Of a DNA stretch of 64,000 nucleotides, positions 55,444 to 64,000 are shown piece after piece; the stretch's first letter is position 1; each line of letters begins with the position of its first letter. A program made the translations under genes and the position numbers. This DNA comes from Mycobacterium sp. UM_CSW. GTDB lineage: Bacteria; Actinomycetota; Actinomycetes; Mycobacteriales; Mycobacteriaceae. Under the pieces are notes generated by a model that saw only the letters and a list, made by a program, of their open reading frames with translations, did not search any database and was not told the DNA's origin. Where the stretch lies: NCBI RefSeq assembly GCF_000455205.1, contig NZ_AUWQ01000041.1:62001-126000 (forward strand), in the 5' to 3' direction.

Positions 55444-56279
55444 TGGCGGGCCGGGTAGCAGGGAAGGTCGCCTTCATCACCGGCGCTGCCCGGGGGCAGG
55501 GCCGCAGTCACGCGGTGCGCCTGGCCCAGGAAGGCGCCGACATCATCGCGATCGACGTATGCGGACCCATCGACAACCTGGCCTACCCGCATTCGACCCC
55601 TGAGGACCTCGCGGAAACCGCCGATCTGGTGAAGGGCCACAACCGCCGCATCGTGACCGCACAAGTCGACGTGCGTGACTACGACGCGCTCAAGGCGGCG
55701 GTCGACGGCGGGGTGGAACAACTCGGCCGTCTCGACATCGTCGTCGCGAACGCGGGCATCGGCACCTTCGGCAACAAGCTGCACAAGATTCGCGAGAACG
55801 TCTGGCAGGACATGATCGACGTGAACCTTTCGGGCGTCTGGCACACCGTGAAAGCCGGTGTGCCGCATATCATCGCCGGCGAACGCGGCGGCTCGATCGT
55901 GCTCACCGGCTCGGTCGGGTCGCACAAGGCCATGGCGTACACCGGCCACTACATCGCCGCCAAGCATGGGGTGATCGGGCTGATGCGCGCCTTCGCCGTG
56001 GAGCTGGGCCAGCACATGATCCGGGTGAACTCGGTGCACCCCAGCCAGGTCAACACGCCGATGACCATGAACGACGTGACGTTCCGCCTGTTCCGCCCGG
56101 ACTTGGAGAACCCCGGACCGGAAGACTTTGCGCCGTTCTCGCAGATGACCCACACGCTGCCGGTGCCCTGGGTGGAAGCCGCCGACATCAGCAACGCCGT
56201 CCTGTTCCTCGCCTCTGACGAATCTCGTTATGTCACCGGCGTTTCGCTACCCGTCGACGCGGGAGCTTTGCTCAAGTAA
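55443..56279 (+). CDS. Mycofactocin-coupled SDR family oxidoreductase
   Basis: 278 residues from ATG 55443. TGAARGQGRSHAVRLAQEGADI at the start, DVCGPIDNLAYP, catalytic YIAAK and SLPVDAG at the end match the mycofactocin-coupled carveol-dehydrogenase-like SDRs. It should oxidise the alcohol formed by the coupled P450. It strongly resembles the SDR at 2309. The one-base overlap with the P450 gene indicates translational coupling. Confidence 0.92.
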   Translation: MAGRVAGKVAFITGAARGQGRSHAVRLAQEGADIIAIDVCGPIDNLAYPHSTPEDLAETADLVKGHNRRIVTAQVDVRDYDALKAAVDGGVEQLGRLDIVVANAGIGTFGNKLHKIRENVWQDMIDVNLSGVWHTVKAGVPHIIAGERGGSIVLTGSVGSHKAMAYTGHYIAAKHGVIGLMRAFAVELGQHMIRVNSVHPSQVNTPMTMNDVTFRLFRPDLENPGPEDFAPFSQMTHTLPVPWVEAADISNAVLFLASDESRYVTGVSLPVDAGALLK

Positions 56280-56294
56280 AGAAAGTGGAGACCG

Positions 56295-57263
56295 ATGCCT
56301 GAGTACGACTACGAGAAGCTGAAGAAGGAAGCCGAGCAGTACATCAAGTTCGAGAAGGACAAAAAGAACAGGATCGCCTACATCACTTTCGACCGTCCCG
56401 ACGCGCAAAACGCCACGACGCTGGGCATGCGGCAGAACTACGCCGACCTGATCCACAAGTGCAACGTCGACGACGACGTCAAGGTCGTGGTGATCCGCGG
56501 CGAGGGCGAGGATTTCGGTAGCGGCGGCGACCTGCCCGAGCAACGCCCGATGCTGGAGAATCCGGGCCTGCCGCTGCTGCACGAGCTCGCGATCAACGAC
56601 GACGACGTCAAGTACCCGCCGGGCGGGTCGTACCGCTACCTGTCCACCGTCACGGACTTCTACGCCAAGGCGCGCGCGGGAAACCGCCCGCTGCAAGAAC
56701 TTCGGAAGATCAGCATCATCGAGGCGAAGGGCTACTGCTACGGGTGGCACTTCTATCAGGCCGGCGATGCCGATCTGGTGGTGTCCTCGGACGACGCCTT
56801 GTTCGGCCACCCCGCGTTCCGGTACGTGGGCTGGGGCCCCCGCCTTTGGTGGTGGGCGGAGACGATGGGCCTGCGGAAGTTCTCCGAAATGCTGTTCACC
56901 GGGCGACCGTTCAGCGCGAAAGAGATGTACGACTGCGGTTTCGTCAACAGCGTGGTGCCCCGCGAGAAGCTCGAAGAAGAGACGCTGAAATACGCGATGG
57001 CGTGCTCGCGCTCGCGTCCCACGGACACGGTGGCGGTGCAGAAGACCTTCCTGGAGCTCTACAAACAGCACAAGGGCGAGTACTTCGGCAGCCTGCTCAC
57101 CGGCATGGTCGAGGGCATGCTGCCGCTGATCCAAAACGATGCACAAGAGGTCGACCTCACCGAGGGCACCTTCGAAAAGGGCCTCAACAATGTGGTGAAG
57201 GACAATGACCTGAACTTCCCGCCGGAGTGGCGCCTGAGCCGCTCGGGACGGAAGAAGCCCTGA
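56295..57263 (+). CDS. Enoyl-CoA hydratase/isomerase family protein
   Basis: 322 residues from ATG 56295. The crotonase oxyanion segments IAYITFDRPDAQNATT and FGSGGDLPEQ are visible, followed by EAKGYCYGWHFYQAGDADLVVSSDDALFGHPAFRY, the second part of the family signature. The N-terminal 20 residues are lysine-rich and extra. It would add water to or isomerise an enoyl-CoA, or hydrolyse a C-C bond, in this pathway. It has a GAAAGTGGAG ribosome site and lies between the SDR and the CoA-transferase. Confidence 0.88.
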   Translation: MPEYDYEKLKKEAEQYIKFEKDKKNRIAYITFDRPDAQNATTLGMRQNYADLIHKCNVDDDVKVVVIRGEGEDFGSGGDLPEQRPMLENPGLPLLHELAINDDDVKYPPGGSYRYLSTVTDFYAKARAGNRPLQELRKISIIEAKGYCYGWHFYQAGDADLVVSSDDALFGHPAFRYVGWGPRLWWWAETMGLRKFSEMLFTGRPFSAKEMYDCGFVNSVVPREKLEEETLKYAMACSRSRPTDTVAVQKTFLELYKQHKGEYFGSLLTGMVEGMLPLIQNDAQEVDLTEGTFEKGLNNVVKDNDLNFPPEWRLSRSGRKKP

Positions 57264-57282
57264 CCGTTCCGAGGGGCCGTCC

Positions 57283-59619
57283 ATGTCCGCGTTGACGGGC
57301 TTTCGGATCGTCGAGTTGGCCGAGACGGTCGCGGGGGAGTACTGCGGAAAGCTGCTCGCCGACTTCGGTGCCGAGGTGATCAAGGTCGAGGCGCCCGAAC
57401 GCGGCAGCCGCACTCGCGCGATGGCGCCCATCCTTGCCGACGGTCCTGAGGGCAGCGCGCTGTTCGCCTACCTCAATAGGAACAAGCGCTCCGTCGTCAT
57501 GGACGCCGAGCGCCTGGATGACCTGATCGGATCGGCCGACGCGGTCATCGAGGACGGGGTTTCTGGGGCCCCGGGCCGTTCGGAACGGCATCCGTCCGTC
57601 GTGTTCTGCTCGATCACGCCGTTCGGCGCCGAGTTCGATAACGCCAAGAGCCTCAACGTGTTCCACGCCAGCGGGTGGGGATATCACACACCCAGCCACG
57701 CCGATCCCGCCAAGCCGCCGCTGCAGGGGCCGGGGCGGTTCCTGGCGGACTACGAGGCGGGCCTGGACGCGGCGCTGTGTGTCGCGTCATCGCTGTTCGG
57801 TCGGCTGCACACCGGCCGGGGAGAGTCCATCGACATCTCGCAGCACGCCGTGCTGGTCTCGCGGGCGGACTGCATCCTGGGCCGATTCATCACCGGGGAG
57901 GTTCCCGCCGAAGGGCGCCGCGACGACTACGACCAGGCCGGCCCCGCGTCGTTTTTCGCCTGCGCCGACGGCTTCGTCTACCTGTACATGACCAGCCGCG
58001 CCCACTGGACGGGACTCAAGGAACTCATGGGTCATCCGGACTGGCTGGATGCCTTCGAGGACGACTGGCTGGAGTTCTCGGTCACGCCGGAGAAGGTCGA
58101 GGCGTTTCGGCGGGGCTTCGCCGCATGGGTGCGGGACCTGACCAAAGAGTCGGCGGCCGATCGCGCGCAGCGCCTCGGGGTGCCGTTGGTCCCGGTCAAC
58201 GAGGCCGCCGATCTGCACCGGTCGCCGCAATACCGCCACCGCGGGTTCTTTCAGGAGATGAGCCACCCCGCGCTGGGTGACGCGGCGTATCCCACCGTTC
58301 CGTACGCGCTGGGCGCGTCGCCGGCCCGAATCACCTCGGCCGCACCCACTCTCGGCCAGCACACCGACGCGGTCCTGGGCGGCCTGGATGTGCCGCGCAC
58401 GCCGCCGACGGTCAGATTGCCGCAACTCAAGCCGCCGAAGCGCCCGCGGGGCGGGCCGCTGCAGGGCGTTCGCGTCGTCGAGCTCACCAAGGTGTGGGCC
58501 GGCCCGTACGCCGGTAAGCTCCTGGCACAGTTGGGCGCCGAGGTGATCAAGATCGAAACGGCAACCGCCCCCGAGGAAATGCGGGCCTACGGCGGCACCG
58601 ACATCGACCACGCCCCGTACTTTCTCAGCATCAACCACGAGATTCTCAGCGTGGACCTCGATATCAAGTCGGACGAGGCCATGGCGCGGCTGCGAGAGCT
58701 GATCGCGCGCAGCGACATCGTCATCAACAACCTGCGGCCGGGCGCGATGGAGCGCCAGGGCCTGGGTTACGAGCAGCTCAGGGCCATCAAGCCGGACATC
58801 ATCTCAGTGTCGATCAAGATGTGGGGCAACGACGGGCCGCTGGGGCATCAAACCGGTTACGCCCCATGCTTCGCCGCGCTGGCCGGGCTGGCGTCGCTGG
58901 TCGGCTACCCGGGCGGACCGCCCCTCGGAACGAGCATGCGCTACGGGGATTCCACCGTCGGAGCCGCCGCTGCGTACGCCGCCGTGGTGGCGCTGCTGCA
59001 CCGGGAAGTCAGCGGCGAGGGCCAGTTCGTCGACGTGTCGGCGGTGGAGACGCTGTCCTCGATGGTCGGCGACTGCCTTCTCGAGCAAAGCCTCACCGCA
59101 GAACGTTTGGGGCGCAACGGCAACAAGCATCCCGATCTGTGCCCACATGGCTGTTACCCGTGCCGGGACGATTCCTGGATAGCGGTGGCCGTGGCAGACG
59201 ACGCCGAATGGCGCCGCCTGTGCGAGGTGTTCGGCGCCGAGGCGTTGGCCGGCGATGCACGTTACGCCACGATGGAGGCCCGGCACCGCCACGCCGAACC
59301 GCTGGACGGCGAGCTCGCCGGGCTCACCCGTGACCACGACGCCGAGGAGTTGGCGCGACGACTGCGGGCCGCGGGAGTGGCGGCGTGCAAGAGCGCTACC
59401 GTGATTGACGTGATCGGCGACCAACGCCTGTGGGACCGCGAGCTCTTTCGCTTCGTGACGGATCACCGCGAAGGCCAGCGCCCGATAGTGGGGCCGTCGT
59501 GGCGGATGGCGCACTGCCCGGCGCGAATCGAACGCGGCGCACCGGACTTGGGCGAGGACACCGCGTACGTCTTGGGGGAGATCCTGGGTGCGGGATCCCC
59601 AATGGGAGGCGGACGGTGA
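57283..59619 (+). CDS. Double-domain CaiB/BaiF CoA-transferase
   Basis: 778 residues, about twice the usual CaiB length. Domain 1 (about 1-370) begins FRIVELAETVAGEYCGKLLAD and has TGRGESIDISQ; domain 2 (about 395-778) begins VRVVELTKVWAGPYAGKLLAQ and has SGEGQFVDVSA. Candidate catalytic aspartates lie in LADYEAGLDAAL and RYGDSTVG. Type III CoA-transferases move CoA between acids. The fused form probably acts as an internal heterodimer. The SDR start overlaps its stop (GTGA). Confidence 0.93.
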   Translation: MSALTGFRIVELAETVAGEYCGKLLADFGAEVIKVEAPERGSRTRAMAPILADGPEGSALFAYLNRNKRSVVMDAERLDDLIGSADAVIEDGVSGAPGRSERHPSVVFCSITPFGAEFDNAKSLNVFHASGWGYHTPSHADPAKPPLQGPGRFLADYEAGLDAALCVASSLFGRLHTGRGESIDISQHAVLVSRADCILGRFITGEVPAEGRRDDYDQAGPASFFACADGFVYLYMTSRAHWTGLKELMGHPDWLDAFEDDWLEFSVTPEKVEAFRRGFAAWVRDLTKESAADRAQRLGVPLVPVNEAADLHRSPQYRHRGFFQEMSHPALGDAAYPTVPYALGASPARITSAAPTLGQHTDAVLGGLDVPRTPPTVRLPQLKPPKRPRGGPLQGVRVVELTKVWAGPYAGKLLAQLGAEVIKIETATAPEEMRAYGGTDIDHAPYFLSINHEILSVDLDIKSDEAMARLRELIARSDIVINNLRPGAMERQGLGYEQLRAIKPDIISVSIKMWGNDGPLGHQTGYAPCFAALAGLASLVGYPGGPPLGTSMRYGDSTVGAAAAYAAVVALLHREVSGEGQFVDVSAVETLSSMVGDCLLEQSLTAERLGRNGNKHPDLCPHGCYPCRDDSWIAVAVADDAEWRRLCEVFGAEALAGDARYATMEARHRHAEPLDGELAGLTRDHDAEELARRLRAAGVAACKSATVIDVIGDQRLWDRELFRFVTDHREGQRPIVGPSWRMAHCPARIERGAPDLGEDTAYVLGEILGAGSPMGGGR

Positions 59620-60377
59620 CGACGCTGGCGAATACCGTGGCCCTGGTTACCGGCTCCAGCAGCGGTATCGGGGCGGCAACGGCGAAGGCGCTGGCGGCAG
59701 AAGGCGCCGCGGTGGCCCTCCTGGCACGCCGTGCCGACCGACTCGCCGATCTGAAGGCCGAGATCGAATCAGCCGGTGGCACAGCGCTGGTCGTCACCGC
59801 CGATGTGACCGACGCCGAGGGCGTATCCGCGGCCGTGCAGCGCACAGTCGCCGAGCTGGGGCGGCTCGACACCGTGGTGAACAATGCCGGCCTGATGCGG
59901 TCCGGGCCGGCGACCGAGGCCTCCCTGCAGGATTGGGACGACATGGTCGCGGTCAACGTGCAGGGTGTCCTCTACGTCACCCGCGCCGTGCTCCCGCACC
60001 TGGTTGAGGCGGCCGGCAACTCACCGCGCGGCGTCGCCGATCTGGTCACCATCAGCTCGACCGGCGGCTGGGTGGCCCGACCCAACACCGCGGTGTACTC
60101 GCTCACGAAATTCGGGGTGAACGCGTTCAGCGAGGGCATCCGCCAAGAGCTGCTCGAAAACCGGGTGCGCGTCGGCGTGGTGGCTCCCGGAACTGTCGAC
60201 ACCGAGATCTTCAGCCACCTTCCCGTACCCGCACGGGAGGCGGTCGCGCGCCAGACGGCCGGCATGGTCAAGTTGCGGCCGGAAGACATCGCCGACGCGG
60301 TGCTCTACATGGTGACCCGCGATCGCCGGGTCGCCGTCAACCACATGCTGGTGCGCGCGGCGGAACAGACTTGGTGA
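59616..60377 (+). CDS. SDR family oxidoreductase
   Basis: 253 residues from GTG 59616. TGSSSGIG is the cofactor motif, NNAG the structural motif, and YSLTK the catalytic motif, as in classical SDRs close to clavaldehyde-dehydrogenase-type enzymes. It would reduce or oxidise a carbonyl group. Stop and start codons overlap with the CoA-transferase gene before and the APH-like gene after it, so it lies in the middle of a coupled operon. Confidence 0.9.
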   Translation: MTTLANTVALVTGSSSGIGAATAKALAAEGAAVALLARRADRLADLKAEIESAGGTALVVTADVTDAEGVSAAVQRTVAELGRLDTVVNNAGLMRSGPATEASLQDWDDMVAVNVQGVLYVTRAVLPHLVEAAGNSPRGVADLVTISSTGGWVARPNTAVYSLTKFGVNAFSEGIRQELLENRVRVGVVAPGTVDTEIFSHLPVPAREAVARQTAGMVKLRPEDIADAVLYMVTRDRRVAVNHMLVRAAEQTW

Positions 60378-61627
60378 GCTACGGCGAGCAATCCGGCCTC
60401 GCGATCCCGGCGGACCCCAACGCTTTACGCCACGCCGGCGCGCGGTTCCTGACCGAGGCGTTTCGGGCTTCGGGCGTGCTCGCCGACGGTAACACCGTCA
60501 CGCGCATATCGGAGTTCCGGGAGGTCGCCGGCGGCAGCACCGGACGCAAAGTCGAGCTGTCGGTCGAATACAACCGACCACAACCTGATTTGCACACCGA
60601 CCTGTTCGTCAAGTTCTCGCGCGATCTCGAAAACCCGGTGCGGGACCGGGGAAGGACGCAAATGGAGCCGGAGGTCCGGTTCGCTGCCCTGTCGCGGACA
60701 CCCGGATTTCCCATCGCCGTGCCCACGGTGCAGTTTGGCGACTACGACCGCCAGACCGGGACGGGAATCCTGATCACCGAACGAATCCCCTTCGGCTGCA
60801 ACGGCATCGACCCTCAGTATCGCAAGTGCCTGGACTACGACATGCCCGACCCGCTCGGCCACTACCGCGCGCTGCTCAGCGCGCTGGGCCGGCTCGCGGG
60901 AACTTACGGATCCGGACGCCTTCCGGAGTCGCTGGCGTCATGCTTTCCGCTGGACGTGCGGGCGGCGATGGTGGGTGACCGAGCCCCGTTCAGCCCCGAG
61001 AAGTTGGACCGGCGCGTGTCCCAGCTGACCGGATTCATCGAAACTCACCCTGGGCTAGTGCCCGCCAATGTCGGCTCGCCGGAGTTCTTGGCGCGCCTCC
61101 GGGCCGAGGTGCCGCGAGTCGCGCGTCACGAGCACACGATCACGAGCCGGCTGACCGACGACCCCGACTACGTCGCGCTGTGCCACTGGAACGCCAACAT
61201 CGACAACGCCTGGTTTTGGCGCGACGGCGACGGCGTTTTGCGCTGCGGCCTGCTGGACTGGGGATGCGTGAGCCAGATGAACATGGGCATGGCCATCTGG
61301 GGCGCGATGTCCGGCGCCGAAACCGACATGTGGAACGAGCATTTCGACGAGTTGCTGCAGTTGTTCGTATCGGAGGTTGAGCGCTGTGGTGGCCCGCGGC
61401 TCGATCCCGACCGACTGCGCCGGCACACGCTGCTGTACGCGGCGGTGATGGGGGTCGCGTGGCTGCTCGATGTGCCGGCGTTGATCCGCGCGCGATTCGG
61501 AACCGATGCGCCGGCGAGCCGGATGGATCCGCGGATCAGGGACGACGAGAGCGTGCGGGCGCCCCTGCAGATGCTGTCAAATCTGCTGAACCTCTGGGAA
61601 AGGCATTGCGTGGAATCCCTTGTGTAA
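60374..61627 (+). CDS. Aminoglycoside-phosphotransferase-fold protein
   Basis: 417 residues from GTG 60374. The APH-type kinase fold is suggested by [15 protein letters not shown] (catalytic loop, with His, Asn and Asp residues) and [11 protein letters not shown] (metal-binding DWG). [18 protein letters not shown] and [11 protein letters not shown] are N-lobe parts. It may phosphorylate a small molecule such as an alcohol or hydroxy-acid of this pathway. It ends the P450-to-CoA-transferase operon. The exact substrate is unknown. Confidence 0.8.
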   Translation: MSYGEQSGLAIPADPNALRHAGARFLTEAFRASGVLADGNTVTRISEFREVAGGSTGRKVELSVEYNRPQPDLHTDLFVKFSRDLENPVRDRGRTQMEPEVRFAALSRTPGFPIAVPTVQFGDYDRQTGTGILITERIPFGCNGIDPQYRKCLDYDMPDPLGHYRALLSALGRLAGTYGSGRLPESLASCFPLDVRAAMVGDRAPFSPEKLDRRVSQLTGFIETHPGLVPANVGSPEFLARLRAEVPRVARHEHTITSRLTDDPDYVALCHWNANIDNAWFWRDGDGVLRCGLLDWGCVSQMNMGMAIWGAMSGAETDMWNEHFDELLQLFVSEVERCGGPRLDPDRLRRHTLLYAAVMGVAWLLDVPALIRARFGTDAPASRMDPRIRDDESVRAPLQMLSNLLNLWERHCVESLV

Positions 61628-61689
61628 CTTTAGTTTCACTGGTCACAAATCAGGGTTTCTTGTCGGTGGCTGTTCCTACGATTTGTGGC

Positions 61690-63054
61690 ATGGGTTCGGG
61701 CAGTCGTGAGGAGATCGTCGAGGTTTTCGACGCGCTCGACGATGCCCTGAAACGCCTGTGTGACTTGTCCTTTGACGTGCTCACCACCCCGGAACGACTG
61801 CGGGCCCTGGAACGTCTGGAAGGCGCGGGGCGCCGGCTGCGCGCCCCGCAGCACGAGCTGATCAATCAGCTCGACGCGCAGGCCACTCCGGCAGAGCTGG
61901 GCGGCAACCTGTGTTGCGCGCTGGCGGATCGGCTGCGCATCACCAAAGCCGAGGCCGGGCGGCGCATCGCCGAGGCCGAGGATCTGGGTGAGCGGCGGGC
62001 GCTGACCGGTGAGCCGCTGGCCCCGCAGTTGGCCGCGACGGCCGCGGCTCAACGCGAAGGACTGATCGGTGATTCGCATGTGCGGGTGATCCGCAGCTTT
62101 GTCGCCCACCTGCCCGACGCGGTGGACGTCGCGACCCGGGAGGCGGCCGAGGCGGATCTGGCCGGCAAGGCCAGCCAGTATCGCCCCGATGAGTTGGCCC
62201 AATACGCCCGCCGGATCATGGAGTGGCTCAACCCGGACGGGGAGTTCAGCGACCAACAACGGGCCCGCCGGCGCGGCATCGTCCTGGGCAACCAGGACTT
62301 CGACGGCATGTCACGCATCACCGGCCTGATCACCCCGGAACTACGCGCGGCGATCGAGGCCCTGTTGGCCAAGCTGGCCGCCCCCGGCGCGGCCAACCCC
62401 GACGACGACACCCAGGTCATCGACGACACCCCGGATGAGGACGCGGTGCGCCGCGACACCCGCTCCCAGGCCCAGCGCAACCACGACGCCTTCCTCGCGG
62501 GGCTGCGGGCCCTGTTCTCCTCCGGGAACCTGGGCAGCCACAACGGCCTGCCGGTGTCGATCGTGGCAATGACGACGCTCAAGGAGCTCGAGGCCGCCAC
62601 CGGCAAAGCCCTGACCGGCGGGGGCACCCTGGTGCCCATGTCCGACGTCATCCGCTGGGCCGGCCACGCGCATCACTACCTGGCGATCTTCGATGACGCC
62701 AAGCCGCTGGCGCTCTACCACACCAAGCGGCTGGCCTCACCGGCGCAGCGCATCATGCTCTTCGCCCAACACCGGGGCTGCACCAAACCGGGCTGTGATG
62801 CCCCGGCCTACCACAGCCAGGTCCACCACATCCAAGGTTGGACAACCACCCACCGCACCGACATCGACGACCTCACCCTGGCCTGCGGACCCGACAACCG
62901 CCTCGCCGAACAAGGCTGGACCACCCGCATCAACACCAAAGGCGAAACCGAATGGATCCCCCCACCCCACCTCGACCACGGCCAACCCCGCACCAACAAC
63001 TTTCACCACCCCGAACGATTCCTCCGCGACACCGACGACGAGGAACCCGTTTGA
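61690..63054 (+). CDS. DUF222 / HNH endonuclease (13E12 repeat family)
   Basis: 454 residues from ATG 61690. The first 300 residues form the DUF222 helical domain; the C-terminus has an HNH motif with [10 protein letters not shown], then [19 protein letters not shown] and following His. This matches the mycobacterial REP13E12 family, present in several copies per genome and often near prophage sites. Its DNA-cutting activity has not been shown to my knowledge. Upstream DNA (61640-61690) contains the family's conserved start region. Confidence 0.88.
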   Translation: MGSGSREEIVEVFDALDDALKRLCDLSFDVLTTPERLRALERLEGAGRRLRAPQHELINQLDAQATPAELGGNLCCALADRLRITKAEAGRRIAEAEDLGERRALTGEPLAPQLAATAAAQREGLIGDSHVRVIRSFVAHLPDAVDVATREAAEADLAGKASQYRPDELAQYARRIMEWLNPDGEFSDQQRARRRGIVLGNQDFDGMSRITGLITPELRAAIEALLAKLAAPGAANPDDDTQVIDDTPDEDAVRRDTRSQAQRNHDAFLAGLRALFSSGNLGSHNGLPVSIVAMTTLKELEAATGKALTGGGTLVPMSDVIRWAGHAHHYLAIFDDAKPLALYHTKRLASPAQRIMLFAQHRGCTKPGCDAPAYHSQVHHIQGWTTTHRTDIDDLTLACGPDNRLAEQGWTTRINTKGETEWIPPPHLDHGQPRTNNFHHPERFLRDTDDEEPV

Positions 63055-63094
63055 CGGCAGGCAGTTTTCGATCAGGCGTCGCCCGCCACGCAGA

Positions 63095-63313
63095 TCAGGG
63101 TTTGGGTGCTGGGGCCGGGTTTCCGTACAGGCAATCATGGAGTTCCTGACTACCCGGGGCGAAGTCGAACCCGCAGTTGCACTCACGAGCGTCCCTGGGG
63201 GGAAGCGAGTTGCAATAGGGCGTATCAGCAGAGGCTGATGGTGCGGTCCACATGACACCGGCCGCCAAGGCCGCGGCAGCACCGAACGTGGCCATCAATA
63301 CTCTCGTCTTCAT
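63095..63313 (-). CDS. Small secreted protein
   Basis: 72 residues from ATG 63313. The N-terminus MKTRVLMATFGAAAALAAGVMW is a signal peptide with probable cleavage after SASA. The mature 43 residues contain four cysteines (YCNSLPP, RECNCGF, HDCLYG) and end in a Pro-rich tail, suggesting a small disulfide-stabilised peptide. Similar short Cys-rich secreted proteins occur in mycobacteria without a known function. It lies between the HNH gene and the M24-like gene. Confidence 0.72.
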   Translation of the reverse strand: MKTRVLMATFGAAAALAAGVMWTAPSASADTPYCNSLPPRDARECNCGFDFAPGSQELHDCLYGNPAPAPKP

Positions 63314-63364
63314 GTTGGTAACCCTTGCACACACGGGCGAAATCCGCAGGTCGGCCGGCGGCCG

Positions 63365-64000
63365 TCATACACCCCACGACGGGCTGGCGGTCAGCACCTC
63401 TGCACCATCGTCGGTGACGTGGACGGTGTCGCGGCGCAGAACCGCGCCAACACCCTCCTGCCACACATAGCCGGTCACCGCCAGCACCATCCCGGCATCG
63501 AGGCGGTCGTCTTCGCCTGCCGCCGCGAGAGTTTCGGAGACGACGGGCGGATCGAAACCCAATCCCAAGCCGTGCGCGACGGGCATCGGCGGTATCGGCT
63601 CGCCGGCCGCCCGATAGGCGGCTAGCAGCCCGGTCGCGACTGCACCGGGGCGGCAGGCCGCGATCATCTTGTCGAACAACGCATCCGAGCGTCCGAACAG
63701 CTTCCTGGCCGAACCGTCGGCCGCGTCGCCCGCCGGCCAGGTCCGGCCCACCTCACCGACGTACCCGTCCGCCAGCGCGCCCGCGGCGAAGGCGACGAGG
63801 TCACCGGACCGCACCTCGCGATCACCGCGTCGCCAGGGGTGCTCGCGCGAGGTCACCCATGCGACGTCCTGGGTGGCCGGCGTGCTCACGCCGCCCGCAG
63901 CCATGGCCTCCAGCGCGGCCCCGGCGAGCGCCTGCTCGGACACCCCGGGCCGCAACTCCTTGACGGCGGCGGCGAGGCCATGTTCCGCCACCCGAAGCGC
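63365..64000 (-). CDS. M24 aminopeptidase-like protein, partial, degraded metal site
   Basis: At least 212 residues, extending past the right edge at the N-terminus. The pita-bread fold is evident (RSGDLVAFAAGALADGYVGEVGRTW, VAHGLGLGFDPP, LDAGMVLAVTGYV). Of the five metal ligands of catalytic M24 enzymes, the Asp pair reads Ala and Glu (FAAG, GEVGRT), the later Glu positions are Thr and Asp, and only the His in AHGLGLG is clear. It is probably a non-catalytic or altered creatinase-like protein. Confidence 0.8.
   Translation of the reverse strand, partial: ALRVAEHGLAAAVKELRPGVSEQALAGAALEAMAAGGVSTPATQDVAWVTSREHPWRRGDREVRSGDLVAFAAGALADGYVGEVGRTWPAGDAADGSARKLFGRSDALFDKMIAACRPGAVATGLLAAYRAAGEPIPPMPVAHGLGLGFDPPVVSETLAAAGEDDRLDAGMVLAVTGYVWQEGVGAVLRRDTVHVTDDGAEVLTASPSWGV

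Overview
The window reads as chromosome of a slow-growing, non-tuberculous Mycobacterium, possibly M. avium complex-like (inference). It is GC-rich, densely packed and rich in GTG starts and 1-4 bp gene overlaps. Typical mycobacterial families are present: F420-dependent LLM and PPOX enzymes, mycofactocin-coupled short-chain dehydrogenases (SDRs), a WS/DGAT acyltransferase, an Rv1747-type double-FHA ABC transporter, an MmpL protein, an EspR-like regulator, a Ser/Thr kinase and a 13E12-type DUF222/HNH protein. I saw no rRNA, tRNA, CRISPR array or transposase.

Layout. (1) 1-8308: a catabolic cluster. An SDR and a Baeyer-Villiger monooxygenase (BVMO) on the minus strand diverge from a ferredoxin, two SDRs, an LLM enzyme, a SnoaL-like protein, a thioesterase and an amidohydrolase. 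A meta-cleavage-product-type hydrolase faces them. (2) 8374-20721: mixed genes: cupin, WS/DGAT, SnoaL-like protein, PPOX and LLM enzymes, a molybdopterin oxidoreductase behind a strong palindrome, a glutamine-rich small protein, an SDR, an HSL-type esterase, the FHA-ABC transporter and an unlisted 54-residue gene. (3) 20822-33007: a TetR-centred divergent regulon. One arm carries TetR, a diiron protein, a CMD-family protein and an SMP-30-like protein. The other is a nine-gene, mostly overlapping operon: two acyl-CoA dehydrogenases, two MaoC-type proteins, an SCP2-thiolase/Ltp, DUF35, esterase, BVMO and acyl-CoA synthetase. It mirrors the igr cholesterol side-chain operon, but its DUF35 domain is a separate gene without zinc cysteines.

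(4) 33005-37750: an apparent inserted islet flanked by a 24-bp direct repeat (23/24 identical). It carries an EspR-like regulator, an ImmA/IrrE peptidase and a DUF6545 membrane protein, divergent from an mmpL gene. The repeat includes the stop codons of the genes on both sides, so the islet seems to have separated an acyl-CoA synthetase gene from a convergent DMT transporter gene. I consider this the most interesting part of the window. (5) 37731-53279: DMT transporter, small membrane and secreted proteins, a synthetase/class II aldolase/amidohydrolase group, a Ser/Thr kinase between two copies of an 18-bp repeat, hydrolases, nitronate monooxygenase, arylsulfatase, a Gfo/Idh/MocA enzyme, a zinc metallopeptidase, a sugar isomerase-like protein and a lipoprotein resembling part of SecD. 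(6) 53386-61627: a second TetR-governed operon with P450, mycofactocin SDR, enoyl-CoA hydratase, double CaiB-type CoA-transferase, SDR and an APH-fold protein. TetR and P450 are each preceded by a copy of the same 16-bp motif. (7) 61690-64000: DUF222/HNH protein, a secreted peptide and a partial M24-like protein with a degraded metal site.

The catabolic clusters together suggest an organism able to degrade diverse ketones, sterol- or terpene-like compounds and carboxylic acids. Substrates cannot be named from sequence alone. Recurrent long hairpins with GTGTG/CACAC arms sit at several gene 3' ends and probably act as terminators. No gene-free stretch exceeds 300 bp.
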